Positions 1 to 6,051 are shown, counted from the first letter of the stretch. The stretch: DNA of 8,897 nucleotides from Opitutus sp. GAS368 (GCA_945862035.1 CAMAXB010000114.1:1-8897), one strand, 5' to 3'. The notes: a model not told the origin generated them from the sequence alone. A program made the numbers and translations.

Positions 1-267
1 GCGGCATTTACCCAACATCAGCGTCCGGCGTATGGCCGGACACCAGGAGAAGTGATGGGTTACTCGATGCGTACTGATCGATATAGATATACCGAATGGC
101 GCGATTGGAAATCTGGGAGTGTTCTAGGGCTGGAACTCTACGATCACCAAATCGACGGAACGGAGTCAGTCAATTTGGCCGGAGCATCGAATATGATCTC
201 CGTTCAGCGCGATCTAGCAGCGCAGCTGGGGCTTCAGTTCGCACGTGAACCACTACCGTTTCAATGA
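1..267 (+). CDS. Sulfatase, iduronate-2-sulfatase-like, C-terminal end (5' part outside window)
   Basis: The frame is open from the first base and ends at TGA 265-267, giving 88 residues of a C-terminus. The stretch MGYSMRTDRYRYTEW (from about residue 19), then an ELYDH segment and a NLA motif, is the usual end of arylsulfatase/iduronate-2-sulfatase-like enzymes, where the last beta-strands carry R-Y-x-E-W and 'LYDxxxDPxExxNLA'. Here DPxE has become DGTE. Such enzymes hydrolyse sulfate esters on polysaccharides and are normally exported. The catalytic CxPSR formylglycine site would lie upstream of the window, so activity cannot be judged. An internal GTG-ATG at 52-57 is not the real start, because the family match continues upstream of it. 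Family confidence is good; the substrate is unknown. Confidence 0.85.
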   Translation, partial: AAFTQHQRPAYGRTPGEVMGYSMRTDRYRYTEWRDWKSGSVLGLELYDHQIDGTESVNLAGASNMISVQRDLAAQLGLQFAREPLPFQ

Positions 268-345
268 ATACATCCGCTACATTCCCGGCAAAAAGAACGT
301 CTAAATAGAAAGCTCCCCGCAAGTGCATATGAGGTGAATCCCGTC

Positions 346-373
346 CATTGGCCCCACCCGAAAGGGGGCAATG
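346..373. terminator. Terminator-like hairpin downstream of the sulfatase
   Basis: CATTGGCCCC at 346-355 pairs with GGGGGCAATG at 364-373 (one mismatch) around an 8-nt loop. It lies 79 bp after the sulfatase stop. No clear T-tract follows, so it may be a repeat remnant or a processing stem rather than a strict rho-independent terminator. Confidence 0.4.
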
Positions 374-394
374 TAGAATGGAGCTAAGTTAAGT

Positions 395-429
395 GGCTGG
401 CTGGAGGGGGTCGGCCAAGCGTTCCGACC
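395..429 (+). repeat. REP-like palindromic repeat, copy 1
   Basis: The unit contains GGCTGGAGGGGGTCGGCC at 399-416, a close match to the GGCTGGAAGGGG(T)CGGGCC units near 1670-1703 and 2138-2152. It ends in a perfect 6-bp stem: GGTCGG (409-414), 9-nt loop, CCGACC (424-429). It is intergenic, between the sulfatase and tspO-like genes. Confidence 0.5.
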
Positions 430-505
430 GGGATAGGTTGACGCCATCGCGGCGTGAACCTTCGGTCTGGGGGCGGGTCCATCGGCGGTGTACCCCTCTT
501 ACACG

Positions 506-991
506 ATGCCACGCTCAAAACAAATCGCCGGACTGATCGGATGGCTGGCGCTGGCCTTCGTTGCAGCCGCCATCGGCGCGATCGCCTCCACGCGTGCGCC
601 GGAGATCTACCAAGCGCTGATTCGTCCGAGCTGGGCGCCGCCGGCTGCGCTCTTCGGTCCGGTTTGGAGCGTGCTGTATCTCATGATGGGCGTCGCCTCC
701 TGGCTCGTCTGGCGTGAGGGGAGCGGGAACACGCGCGGCGCGCTCCGGCTTTATCTCGTCCAACTGGCGCTCAATTCGCTCTGGTCGTGGCTTTTCTTCG
801 CCTGGCATCAGGGACGCTGGGCGTTTTTCGAGATCGTGGTGCTGTGGGTTATGATCTTGGCGACCGTGGTCGCCTTCTGGCGCATTCGTCTCCTAGCGGG
901 CGTCCTGCTGGTCCCCTATCTCCTGTGGGTGTCCTTTGCCACGGCCCTCGCTTATACGGTTTGGACCTTGAATCCGGTCCTGCTTGGCTAA
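506..991 (+). CDS. tspO: TspO/MBR family protein (tryptophan-rich sensory protein)
   Basis: This is a 161-residue integral membrane protein, the usual size for bacterial TspO/MBR (mitochondrial benzodiazepine receptor homologue). These proteins have five transmembrane helices and bind porphyrins and related ligands; they are linked to tetrapyrrole and stress regulation. Five hydrophobic segments are visible at about 8-28, 47-70, 80-100, 106-126 and 129-155. Family signatures are PSWAPP at 41-46 followed by FGPVWSVLYLMMG, then LNSLWSW at 89-95, and PYLLWVSFA at 137-145. The commonly conserved LN in the last helix appears here as LA (Ala149). I chose ATG 506 because the hydrophobic helix begins shortly after it; an in-frame GTG at 488 would add six residues without similarity. 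No convincing ribosome binding site precedes either. The cupin gene follows on the same strand after 131 bp that contain a repeat, so an operon is uncertain. Confidence 0.9.
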   Translation: MPRSKQIAGLIGWLALAFVAAAIGAIASTRAPEIYQALIRPSWAPPAALFGPVWSVLYLMMGVASWLVWREGSGNTRGALRLYLVQLALNSLWSWLFFAWHQGRWAFFEIVVLWVMILATVVAFWRIRLLAGVLLVPYLLWVSFATALAYTVWTLNPVLLG

Positions 992-1006
992 GCCGCGGCT
1001 AGCCTG

Positions 1007-1047
1007 CAGGGGGCCGGCCAAGTTTGCTTGTTTTCGTACGTTGGCCA
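1007..1047 (+). repeat. REP-like palindromic repeat, copy 2 (divergent)
   Basis: GGCCAA at 1016-1021 and TTGGCC at 1041-1046 form an inverted repeat around a T-rich loop containing TTTTCGTACG (1031-1040). The left end, CAGGGGGCCGGCCA, resembles the other units of this window. The right half matches the unit at 6075-6112 (TTTTCGGTACGTCGGCCA). Confidence 0.45.
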
Positions 1048-1122
1048 CAGGGGTTGATGCGGGGGAACAGTACACGGGCTGTCGGCGTGCAATGGGCTGC
1101 GTTCGCCTCCAGGCTGTCCTCC

Positions 1123-1569
1123 ATGAAACCGATCGAAGGCTTTCGTCTGATCACCCCGGACGAGCTCGCATGGCGGCCGTCGAACCTGATGCGCATCCCG
1201 AATGCGGACTTTCTCGAACGCACAGGGAGCGAGCTGCTCGGGGCGCGGCTGTGGCGTCTGCCGCCCAAAAGCGCGAACACCCTGCACCGGCATGTGGTCG
1301 CAGAGGAATTCTACTTTGTGCTCGAGGGAACCGGGCGCATCCGGATCGGCGAGACCGCGCTGACTGTCCCGCGCCATGGTGGCGTGCTCGTCGGTCCCGC
1401 CGAGCTGCGCCAGGTCTTCAACGACACCGATGCCGAGGTCCTGTGGCTCATCGTCGGCGCGCCGGACAAGGAGTACGACGGCCCGATCGACCCGGGTCGC
1501 CATTACCCTGGTTCGCCCACCCAGCTCCCGCCCGAGCTCGCGGGTGTCACGTGGCCACCTGCGGTTTAG
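1123..1569 (+). CDS. Small single-domain cupin protein
   Basis: This is a 148-residue protein with one cupin_2 beta-barrel. Cupin motif 1 is clear: H55-R-H57-x4-E62-x6-G69, in the segment LHRHVVAEEFYFVLEG, which supplies the usual metal ligands. Motif 2 is recognisable as P92-A-E-L-R96-Q-V-F-N100, but the fourth ligand, normally His, is Arg96. Metal binding may therefore be altered or lost. Cupins of this size include isomerases, dioxygenases and sugar- or effector-binding proteins, and the sequence does not say which. The track frame is open from 1024, but similarity to the fold begins at ATG 1123 (MKPIEGFRL) and the upstream part overlaps a repeat, so I use 1123. The ribosome binding site is weak. 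It lies downstream of tspO on the same strand and converges on a gene remnant that begins 18 bp after its stop. Confidence 0.8.
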   Translation: MKPIEGFRLITPDELAWRPSNLMRIPNADFLERTGSELLGARLWRLPPKSANTLHRHVVAEEFYFVLEGTGRIRIGETALTVPRHGGVLVGPAELRQVFNDTDAEVLWLIVGAPDKEYDGPIDPGRHYPGSPTQLPPELAGVTWPPAV

Positions 1570-1587
1570 TCTTGGCCCCGCGACGCG

Positions 1588-1666
1588 CTACCGCGAAGGC
1601 GACGTTACGTCCTGCCAGAGGCGCTCAAGCACGGGCTTGAGGATCTCGGTGAACTCGAGGTAGGCC
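1588..1666 (-). pseudogene. 3'-end remnant of a second SGNH/GDSL hydrolase gene
   Basis: On the minus strand this stretch encodes AYLEFTEILKPVLERLWQDV followed by TSPSR and a stop (TAG, 1590-1588). It is nearly the same as the end of the intact SGNH hydrolase (same 20 residues, then NSPVR and a stop at 2203). The 57 bp at 1610-1666 match 2225-2281 with one mismatch. Identity stops abruptly at 1667, where REP-like sequence begins, and is lower in the last 22 bp before the stop. Everything encoding the catalytic blocks is missing. This is either the stub of a truncated paralogue or a partial duplication, 615 bp from the intact copy. A longer open frame to 1845 continues into the repeat, but that part is not protein-like. 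Confidence 0.75.
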
Positions 1667-1667
1667 C

Positions 1668-1873
1668 TGGCTGGAAGGGGTGGTGGCTGGAAGGGGTCGG
1701 GCCGCGTATTGTTGTTTTTCAGGCGGGCGTGGTCGCCGCATTGGTCAGTGAGCAGACGTGCTCGGCCGGGTTCCGCCAGCTCCTGATATTTGCGGAAGCT
1801 TGTGGTGCGAATGATCTTTCGTACGGGTAACCTGCCTAGAAACAACTATACGCAGCCCGACCCCTTTTCTAGG
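1668..1873. repeat. Inverted pair of REP-like units (MITE/REP-doublet-like insertion)
   Basis: Two related arms face each other. The left arm (1691-1723) starts AAGGGGTCGGGCCGCGTAT. The right arm (1835-1866) reads, as reverse complement, AAGGGGTCGGGCTGCGTAT and continues GTTGTTT in both. About 28 of 33 positions agree, with one indel. They enclose 111 bp without a recognisable gene, which include TTTCGTACG (1817-1825), also present in copies 2 and 5. The left arm is preceded by an imperfect 16-bp tandem duplication of TGGCTGGAAGGGGTGG (1668-1683 and 1684-1699). The element abuts the SGNH remnant on one side and a truncated acetyltransferase on the other. It carries no transposase, so any mobility would need a protein in trans. 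Confidence 0.65.
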
Positions 1874-2062
1874 CGACAGGGCGTAGCGACGGCGCTGATT
1901 CGCGCGCTGCAGGGCATCGCGCACGAGCGCGGCGCCTATGTTGTTTACGTACAGGCCGACCTGACCGATCCGCCGGCCATCGCGCTCTACACCAAGCTCG
2001 GCGTGCGCGAGGACGTGCTTCACTTTGATCTGCCTCCGCTTGCCCTTCGACCGCAGAATTAA
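1871..2062 (+). pseudogene. C-terminal fragment of an AAC(3)-I-like GNAT acetyltransferase
   Basis: The 63 residues from RRQGVATALI to the stop at 2060-2062 correspond to the last third of aminoglycoside 3-N-acetyltransferase AAC(3)-I-type GNAT proteins. They begin at the acetyl-CoA pyrophosphate-binding loop (R-R-Q-G-V-A) and include GAYVVYVQAD, DPPAIALYTKLG and REDVLHFD, all in family order. The N-terminal strands and substrate-binding part are absent: the frame upstream of 1871 is REP-like sequence, and nothing like the N-terminus occurs between there and 1570. The fragment reads open from a TTG at 1790 (90 codons), but the first 27 residues are translated repeat. It cannot form a complete GNAT fold, so I call it a 5'-truncated remnant. 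Whether the parent modified aminoglycosides or another amine cannot be told. Confidence 0.8.
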
Positions 2063-2088
2063 TCATGACCACTCCTCCCACCACTCAG

Positions 2089-2123
2089 GACATCGGCTAG
2101 ATCGCGTCACGGTCGGCGATGTC
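2089..2123. other. 7-bp stem hairpin downstream of the GNAT remnant
   Basis: GACATCG at 2089-2095 pairs with CGATGTC at 2117-2123 around a 21-nt loop. It begins 26 bp after the GNAT stop and could be a terminator stem, but no T-tract follows and the loop is large. Confidence 0.3.
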
Positions 2124-2130
2124 GCGGCAA

Positions 2131-2153
2131 CCTAGCCGGAAGGGGTCGGGCCG
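2131..2153 (+). repeat. REP-like unit, copy 4
   Basis: CCTAGCCGGAAGGGGTCGGG (2131-2150) matches the reverse complement of 1856-1873 (CCTAGAAAAGGGGTCGGG). The GNAT fragment is therefore flanked by oppositely oriented repeat ends. No partner arm is seen to its right before the SGNH hydrolase stop. Confidence 0.55.
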
Positions 2154-2202
2154 TTACCTGCTATGAATCAAGACACGCCAGAACCCTATCCTGGTGAACG
2201 CC

Positions 2203-2928
2203 TTACCGCACCGGTGAATTCACATCCTGCCAGAGGCGCTCGAGCACGGGCTTGAGGATCTCGGTGAACTCGAGGTAGGCCGGGGGATGGAAGTGGAGGA
2301 GGTCGTCGCGGTAGAGTTCGAGTCTTGGTCTTCCGGCGGCGTCGACCAGCAAGGGGTTCACGTCGACGAAGGTGTGGTTCGGCGTCGTCGCGCAGTAGAC
2401 GCGGGCGAGGGCGTTGTAGTGGTCGACCTGGGTCCAGCGGGCGACGCGGTCCGGCGAGCGGGTGCTCGACAAAAACACGAGGCGGGTCGCCGGGGAGAGC
2501 GCACGGACTTTTTCGGAAAACTGCCGGAAGCGCGCGAAGATTGCCGCGGGGTCTTCCGGCACCTTGCCGGCATTCAGGTCGTTGCTGCCGCAGTAGTAGA
2601 CGATGATCTTCGGCGCATAGGGCGGCACCACCTGCTCGAAGCGGGCGAGCAGATCCGCCGTGCGCGAGCCGCCGAAGGCCCGATTGAGCACGGGCAGGGG
2701 TGCCATTCTCGTCGGGACATCGGTCCAGTGACGGAAGATGCTGCTACCGACAAAGAGAATGCCGCCCTGCACGGGCGGCTGGGCCGCATCCGCCGCCGCG
2801 AAGGCGCGGAACTCGGGTTCAAAGCGCTCCCAGCGCGCAGCCGCGTCATCCGCCGCGGCCGCGAGGCGCGGCAACGAACTGAGCAGCAAGCCGGTGCAGG
2901 ACAAAAGCAGGCGGAGTGAAAAACGCAT
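2203..2928 (-). CDS. Secreted SGNH/GDSL-family hydrolase (esterase/lipase-like)
   Basis: This 241-residue protein has a signal peptide (MRFSLR, hydrophobic 7-20, cleavage likely near AAAAD at 23-27), so it should act in the periplasm or outside the cell. The SGNH blocks are all present. Block I is ILFVGSSIF, with GSS at 61-63 replacing GDS and Ser63 the expected nucleophile. Block II is FGGS (Gly86 or Gly87), block III is GSND at 114-117, and block V is D209-L-L-H212, the catalytic Asp/His pair. Family members deacylate carbohydrates, lipids or other esters; the substrate here is unknown. The start at 2928 is supported by the signal peptide, although no Shine-Dalgarno is visible. The last 26 codons are duplicated at 1588-1666. 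It lies downstream of the histidine kinase, separated by 128 bp, on the same strand, and may be its own transcript. Confidence 0.88.
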   Translation of the reverse strand: MRFSLRLLLSCTGLLLSSLPRLAAAADDAAARWERFEPEFRAFAAADAAQPPVQGGILFVGSSIFRHWTDVPTRMAPLPVLNRAFGGSRTADLLARFEQVVPPYAPKIIVYYCGSNDLNAGKVPEDPAAIFARFRQFSEKVRALSPATRLVFLSSTRSPDRVARWTQVDHYNALARVYCATTPNHTFVDVNPLLVDAAGRPRLELYRDDLLHFHPPAYLEFTEILKPVLERLWQDVNSPVR

Positions 2929-3056
2929 GGGGAGGGGTAGATGGATTGGTTACCGATTCCGTCCCGAAAGGCGAGCCGCGCCCGCTGGAGGGCCGCTCGC
3001 TCCTCCCGGTGGTGACGCCCCGGTTTGGGCGGAGCCAGGCCGCTCCACTTCGGACT

Positions 3057-4433
3057 TCACTCAACGAGATGCGGCTTCTGTACGCGGCTGCTCGTGGAGA
3101 ACGCTACGTCCACCCGGGCGCCGCCAAGACCGGAGGTTGAACGGGTCACGCTCCAGCCCTGCACGTGGCAGAGCCGCTCCACCAAATCCCAACCCATGCC
3201 GTAGCCGGTGGTCGTCGGGTTGGCTGCTCGAACGTTCGTGGAGCGAAGTTCCGGAAATCCCGGGCCGTCGTCCTCAATGCAGAGGACGCCGTAACCATCC
3301 CAGGAGATCACGATCTGCGCCGGGCGGGCGTGTTTGAGGGCGTTGTCCATGAGGTTATGCAGGATGCAGACGACCACATCACGACTTGCCTGAACGCGGG
3401 CTTCAGGCGGGATTTTGATGCTCCACCGGGGTCCGCTGTCCGAATTCTCCGCCGTGAGTTCCGCCACGAGATCCGCGACCACGGCATCCAAGGCTACCCA
3501 GCCGGACTCGGCGCGTTCGCGTTCCTCCCGGGCGAGAACGAGGAAGAAACGGACCAGCTGCTCCGTCCGGGTTACGGCGCGCGCGATGCGGCCCATGACC
3601 TTCGCGCGAGCCTCGGGCTCCGCCTCAACGTCGGGCCAGAGCGCCACCGCGGAGCGAAGCGTCGCCACAGGCGTGCGCAATTCGTGGCTGCAGTCCGCGA
3701 TAAAGCGTTGTTCGCGCCGCCAGGCTCCCGCCTCGCGGGCGCGCGCCTCGTCCAGCGCGCGGGCGAGAAAACCAATCTCGTCGTCGGCCATGCCGCCCGA
3801 GAAATGACTCAAGGCCGGGACGGGAGCCGTGTCGCGGACGCGATCGGTCAGGGCGATGACGGGCCGCAGCGTCCAGCGCGTGATCATCAGGCCAACGAGC
3901 AGGGCGATCACCGCCACGCCCGCCGCAAGGAGCAGCACCGCGCGAAGAATGCCCTTCACCCGCGGCTCGGTGAACTCGAACGGAGCCAGATCAATCCATT
4001 GGTACGTTGCAGTGGTCGCTGCGGCCGGGACATACAGACGAAACTCCTTTTCCAGGCCCGGCGTCTGCCAGACCCGCCAGCGGTCCTTCCACGTGGCGAC
4101 CGCGATCGCGTGCAGGTCGCCCTCGCTCGCGAAGGCCTCATGCCAGCCGGGGGAGGCCGGCACCGACTCAAGACCCGTGGCGGCCTGCAGTTCTGCCGCT
4201 GAAGCGAACTCTCGGAGCCAGGCCGGAGGTGCTTCGCCGGCCGTGGCGGGGCTGCGCTGCGGCGCGGCGGCGTACACAAACGCATCAAGAATTCGATCCT
4301 CGGCCTCCAGTACGATCAACCAGCCAGCCCCGCTCATCGTGATGAAGCCGAGCAAGGCAAGGGACGTCACGAGGGTGACGATGCGGGCGCGCAGGCGCAA
4401 GGGCTGGCGCGCCTCGGAGCGGAAGAGCTTCAT
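3057..4433 (-). CDS. Two-component sensor histidine kinase
   Basis: This 458-residue inner-membrane kinase should phosphorylate the regulator encoded just upstream. Order of parts: TM1 at about 18-43; a periplasmic sensor region of about 118 residues (44-161) without recognised motifs; TM2 at 162-185; a HAMP linker to about 235; and a HisKA dimerisation helix with CSHELRTP, phospho-acceptor His250. The HATPase_c domain has an N box, HNLMDNALKHA (358-368, Asn364), a G1 box, EDDGPGF (387-393), and a G2-like GYGMGWDLV (410-418). All catalytic elements look intact. The frame is open to 4550, but ATG 4433 is chosen: it overlaps the regulator stop in an ATGA, and the extra residues are only antisense of the regulator's end. 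The architecture resembles QseC/PhoQ-type kinases; the signal is unknown. Confidence 0.93.
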   Translation of the reverse strand: MKLFRSEARQPLRLRARIVTLVTSLALLGFITMSGAGWLIVLEAEDRILDAFVYAAAPQRSPATAGEAPPAWLREFASAAELQAATGLESVPASPGWHEAFASEGDLHAIAVATWKDRWRVWQTPGLEKEFRLYVPAAATTATYQWIDLAPFEFTEPRVKGILRAVLLLAAGVAVIALLVGLMITRWTLRPVIALTDRVRDTAPVPALSHFSGGMADDEIGFLARALDEARAREAGAWRREQRFIADCSHELRTPVATLRSAVALWPDVEAEPEARAKVMGRIARAVTRTEQLVRFFLVLAREERERAESGWVALDAVVADLVAELTAENSDSGPRWSIKIPPEARVQASRDVVVCILHNLMDNALKHARPAQIVISWDGYGVLCIEDDGPGFPELRSTNVRAANPTTTGYGMGWDLVERLCHVQGWSVTRSTSGLGGARVDVAFSTSSRVQKPHLVE

Positions 4434-5158
4434 GGCGTCCGGGCCGGATCGTTCGCGTGAGGCGGGCGGACCTGAAAGCCAACGCCGCGATGCGTGTGGA
4501 GCAGGGGGGCCGAGGACGGCCCGTCGACGGCGTTGCGCAGGGCGAACCAATGCGAACGGAGGGCGTCGCTCCCCGGAGGCTCGTCACGCCACAGGGCCTG
4601 TTCCAACTCCTCCCGGCGGACGACCTCCGGCGATCGGCGCAGCAGGAGCTCGAGCAGGGTGAAGCCCATGTTGGTGAGGGCCAGGGGGCGACCCGCCCGG
4701 CTGACCTCGCGGGTGCCGGGGCAAAGCACGAGGTCCGCGCAGCGGAGAACCTCGCCGGGGCCCGAAGGCGCCGCGCCGTGGGCCCGGCGCACCAGGGCAG
4801 TCAGCCGCGCCTGGAGTTCGGGTAGCGCGAAGGGCTTGACCAAATAGTCGTCCACGCCCACCGCGAAACCCTCAAGGCGGTCCTCGAGGCGATCGGCAGC
4901 GGTCAACATCAGGACGGGCACCTTGCGATCACGACCCTGACGCAGGCGCTGGCAGACCTCGATCCCATCAAGCCCGGGCAGCCCGCGATCAAGGACGACG
5001 GCGGCGAACGACTGGCCCACCACAAGGTGGAGGGCGAGTGGTCCGGTCGAGGCGTGGTGCACATGCCATCCCCGACGCCCGAGATAGTCCGCAATGTTGG
5101 CTGCCATATCCGCATCGTCTTCGACGAGCAGGAGGGGAAGTGCGGGGGCACTGTTCAT
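4430..5158 (-). CDS. OmpR/PhoB-family response regulator
   Basis: This is a 242-residue DNA-binding regulator. The receiver domain (about 8-120) has the acidic cluster E13-D14-D15, phospho-acceptor Asp57 (VVLDRGLPGLDG), the switch residue Thr86 (LMLTA) and Lys108 (VKPF), all as expected. A winged-helix effector domain spans about 132-235, with LALTNMGFTLLELLL, the recognition-helix region SDALRSHWFALRNAV, and the C-terminal hairpin LLHTHRGVGFQV. The start has a plausible ribosome binding site (GAAAGG, 2 nt before ATG, or CTGAAAGG overall). Its stop TGA shares bases with the kinase ATG (ATGA), so the two are translationally coupled. It follows the outer-membrane protein gene by 51 bp. Four spaced TTCA elements upstream of that gene are the likely target. 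Confidence 0.94.
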   Translation of the reverse strand: MNSAPALPLLLVEDDADMAANIADYLGRRGWHVHHASTGPLALHLVVGQSFAAVVLDRGLPGLDGIEVCQRLRQGRDRKVPVLMLTAADRLEDRLEGFAVGVDDYLVKPFALPELQARLTALVRRAHGAAPSGPGEVLRCADLVLCPGTREVSRAGRPLALTNMGFTLLELLLRRSPEVVRREELEQALWRDEPPGSDALRSHWFALRNAVDGPSSAPLLHTHRGVGFQVRPPHANDPARTP

Positions 5159-5209
5159 GGCCTTTCAGCTAAAGGGTGCAAGGCGGAGGGGAGCGCAAGC
5201 GACTTTTTG

Positions 5210-5899
5210 TCAGAACGACCAGCGCAGGCCGGCCAGAAGCGACCACGTGTCGTATTCGGCCACGAGGCGGCGTGGGCCGGTCGAGCTTTCGAGGGAGGGC
5301 TTACCCGCCGCAATGGCCCGGCCCTCGAGGTAGACTTGCCCGTTCGCGCCCACCGCGCGCTGCAGCCCCACCAGCCACTGGTAAATGAAATCCCCTCGGG
5401 CGGAAAATTCCTCGGGACCAAATCCGGTCAGATCGACGTCGACCTCCTGCATCACGCCGGCGCCGAGACCGACATAGGGCCGGATTGAGGCGAGGCTCCA
5501 GCGGTCGGCCAGCGTGTAGGTGACGTTGAACATCACATTGGTGGAGGCCAGGTCTCCGCCCTTCAGTGCGCCCTGCGGGCTGACAAGGGAGTCCGCCTCG
5601 TTGGACCGATAGAAAAACTCGAGCTCGGTCGACCACTGGTCGCTCCAGCGGCGGCCGATGGCTCCGTGGAAAAGAAGGCCGTTCTTGAATTCGGCCTCGT
5701 AGCGGACGCCGTTCAGGGTGAGATCGCCGCCCGGAACGATGCTCACGCCGGCCGAGGCCTCGACAAACCAGCCCGAGGAGCCGTCCCAACGGGCGGCGGT
5801 CTCCGCAACGGCGAGGTGAGCGGAAAGCCCAGCGGCCCAGAGGGAGAGCAAGCCGAGGCCGGTGCGCAGACGGGGCGTTAGAACAGGAGTGGCAATCAT
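5210..5899 (-). CDS. Outer-membrane beta-barrel protein
   Basis: This 229-residue protein has an N-terminal signal peptide (MIATPVLTPRLRTG, hydrophobic 14-27, cleavage probable near AVAET at 31-35). The mature part consists of alternating beta-strand segments, such as GWFVEASAGVSIVPG, STELEFFYRSN, TNVMFNVTYTL, IRPYVGLGAGV and QVYLEGRAI, and ends in aromatic LRWSF with a C-terminal Phe, the typical signal for outer-membrane insertion. Size and pattern suit small 8-stranded barrels of the OMP_b-brl type. Function is unknown (adhesin-, OmpW- or OmpX-like are options). ATG 5899 is preferred because the signal peptide starts there; the frame is open to 5965. It is the first gene of an apparent operon with the regulator and kinase, which suggests an envelope-linked output or sensor accessory. 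Confidence 0.85.
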   Translation of the reverse strand: MIATPVLTPRLRTGLGLLSLWAAGLSAHLAVAETAARWDGSSGWFVEASAGVSIVPGGDLTLNGVRYEAEFKNGLLFHGAIGRRWSDQWSTELEFFYRSNEADSLVSPQGALKGGDLASTNVMFNVTYTLADRWSLASIRPYVGLGAGVMQEVDVDLTGFGPEEFSARGDFIYQWLVGLQRAVGANGQVYLEGRAIAAGKPSLESSTGPRRLVAEYDTWSLLAGLRWSF

Positions 5900-5926
5900 G
5901 GTGAAGGCGTCGGACGTCTCTGGTGC

Positions 5927-5944
5927 CCGAGCCCTAGGGCTCGG
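5927..5944. promoter_or_regulatory. 18-bp perfect palindrome upstream of the barrel gene
   Basis: CCGAGCCCTAGGGCTCGG is a perfect palindrome without a spacer, 27 bp upstream of ATG 5899. It could be an operator for a dimeric regulator or, in RNA, a short stem near the ribosome binding region. It overlaps only the non-conserved extension of the barrel reading frame. Confidence 0.4.
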
Positions 5945-6013
5945 ACCAACCTGATGGCGGCACACGCGTGCCCCGGAGGCGGATCCAACGCCGCGACTTT
6001 AGCAGGCCCCATG

Positions 6014-6051
6014 TGAAGCCCGCGTGAACTCCCCGTTGAACTGCTGTTGAA
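6014..6051 (-). promoter_or_regulatory. Candidate response-regulator operator: four TTCA direct repeats
   Basis: On the plus strand TGAA occurs at 6014-6017, 6025-6028, 6037-6040 and 6048-6051, spaced 11, 12 and 11 bp. On the operon's strand this reads TTCAACAGCAG, TTCAACGGGGAG, TTCACGCGGGC, TTCA. OmpR/PhoB-family dimers bind head-to-tail half-sites spaced about 11 bp, so two tandem dimer sites fit. They lie 115-152 bp upstream of the first gene of the barrel-regulator-kinase operon. A weak -10-like TAAAGT (on the minus strand, near 5998-6003) lies just downstream of the last element, as in activated promoters. Binding and promoter use are inferred. Confidence 0.5.

Noticed and set aside
215..300. 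Second-frame tail after the sulfatase (ends HYRFNEYIRYIPGKKNV, stop at 300)
   Set aside because: It looks protein-like and could suggest a frameshift, but the sulfatase frame already has a normal family ending, and the other frame is closed by a TAG just upstream near 212.
984..1640. Plus-strand open frame of 218 codons overlapping the cupin gene
   Set aside because: Arg/Ala-rich translation in another frame of the cupin gene, with no motif; the cupin frame has the fold signature.
2163..2252. Small plus-strand frame starting MNQDTPEPYPGERLT
   Set aside because: The first 15 codons look gene-like, but it runs into the antisense end of the SGNH hydrolase and has no clear ribosome site. It may be a gene-start remnant, but this is not supportable.
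3031..3046. Short inverted repeat GGAGC/GCTCC after the kinase stop as a terminator
   Set aside because: Only a 5-bp stem with no T-tract, in GC-rich sequence where such matches are expected by chance.
3165..4202. Long plus-strand open frame (345 codons)
   Set aside because: It is antisense to the histidine kinase, which has all its catalytic motifs in the minus frame; the plus translation is low-complexity Arg/Gly/Ala-rich sequence without domains.
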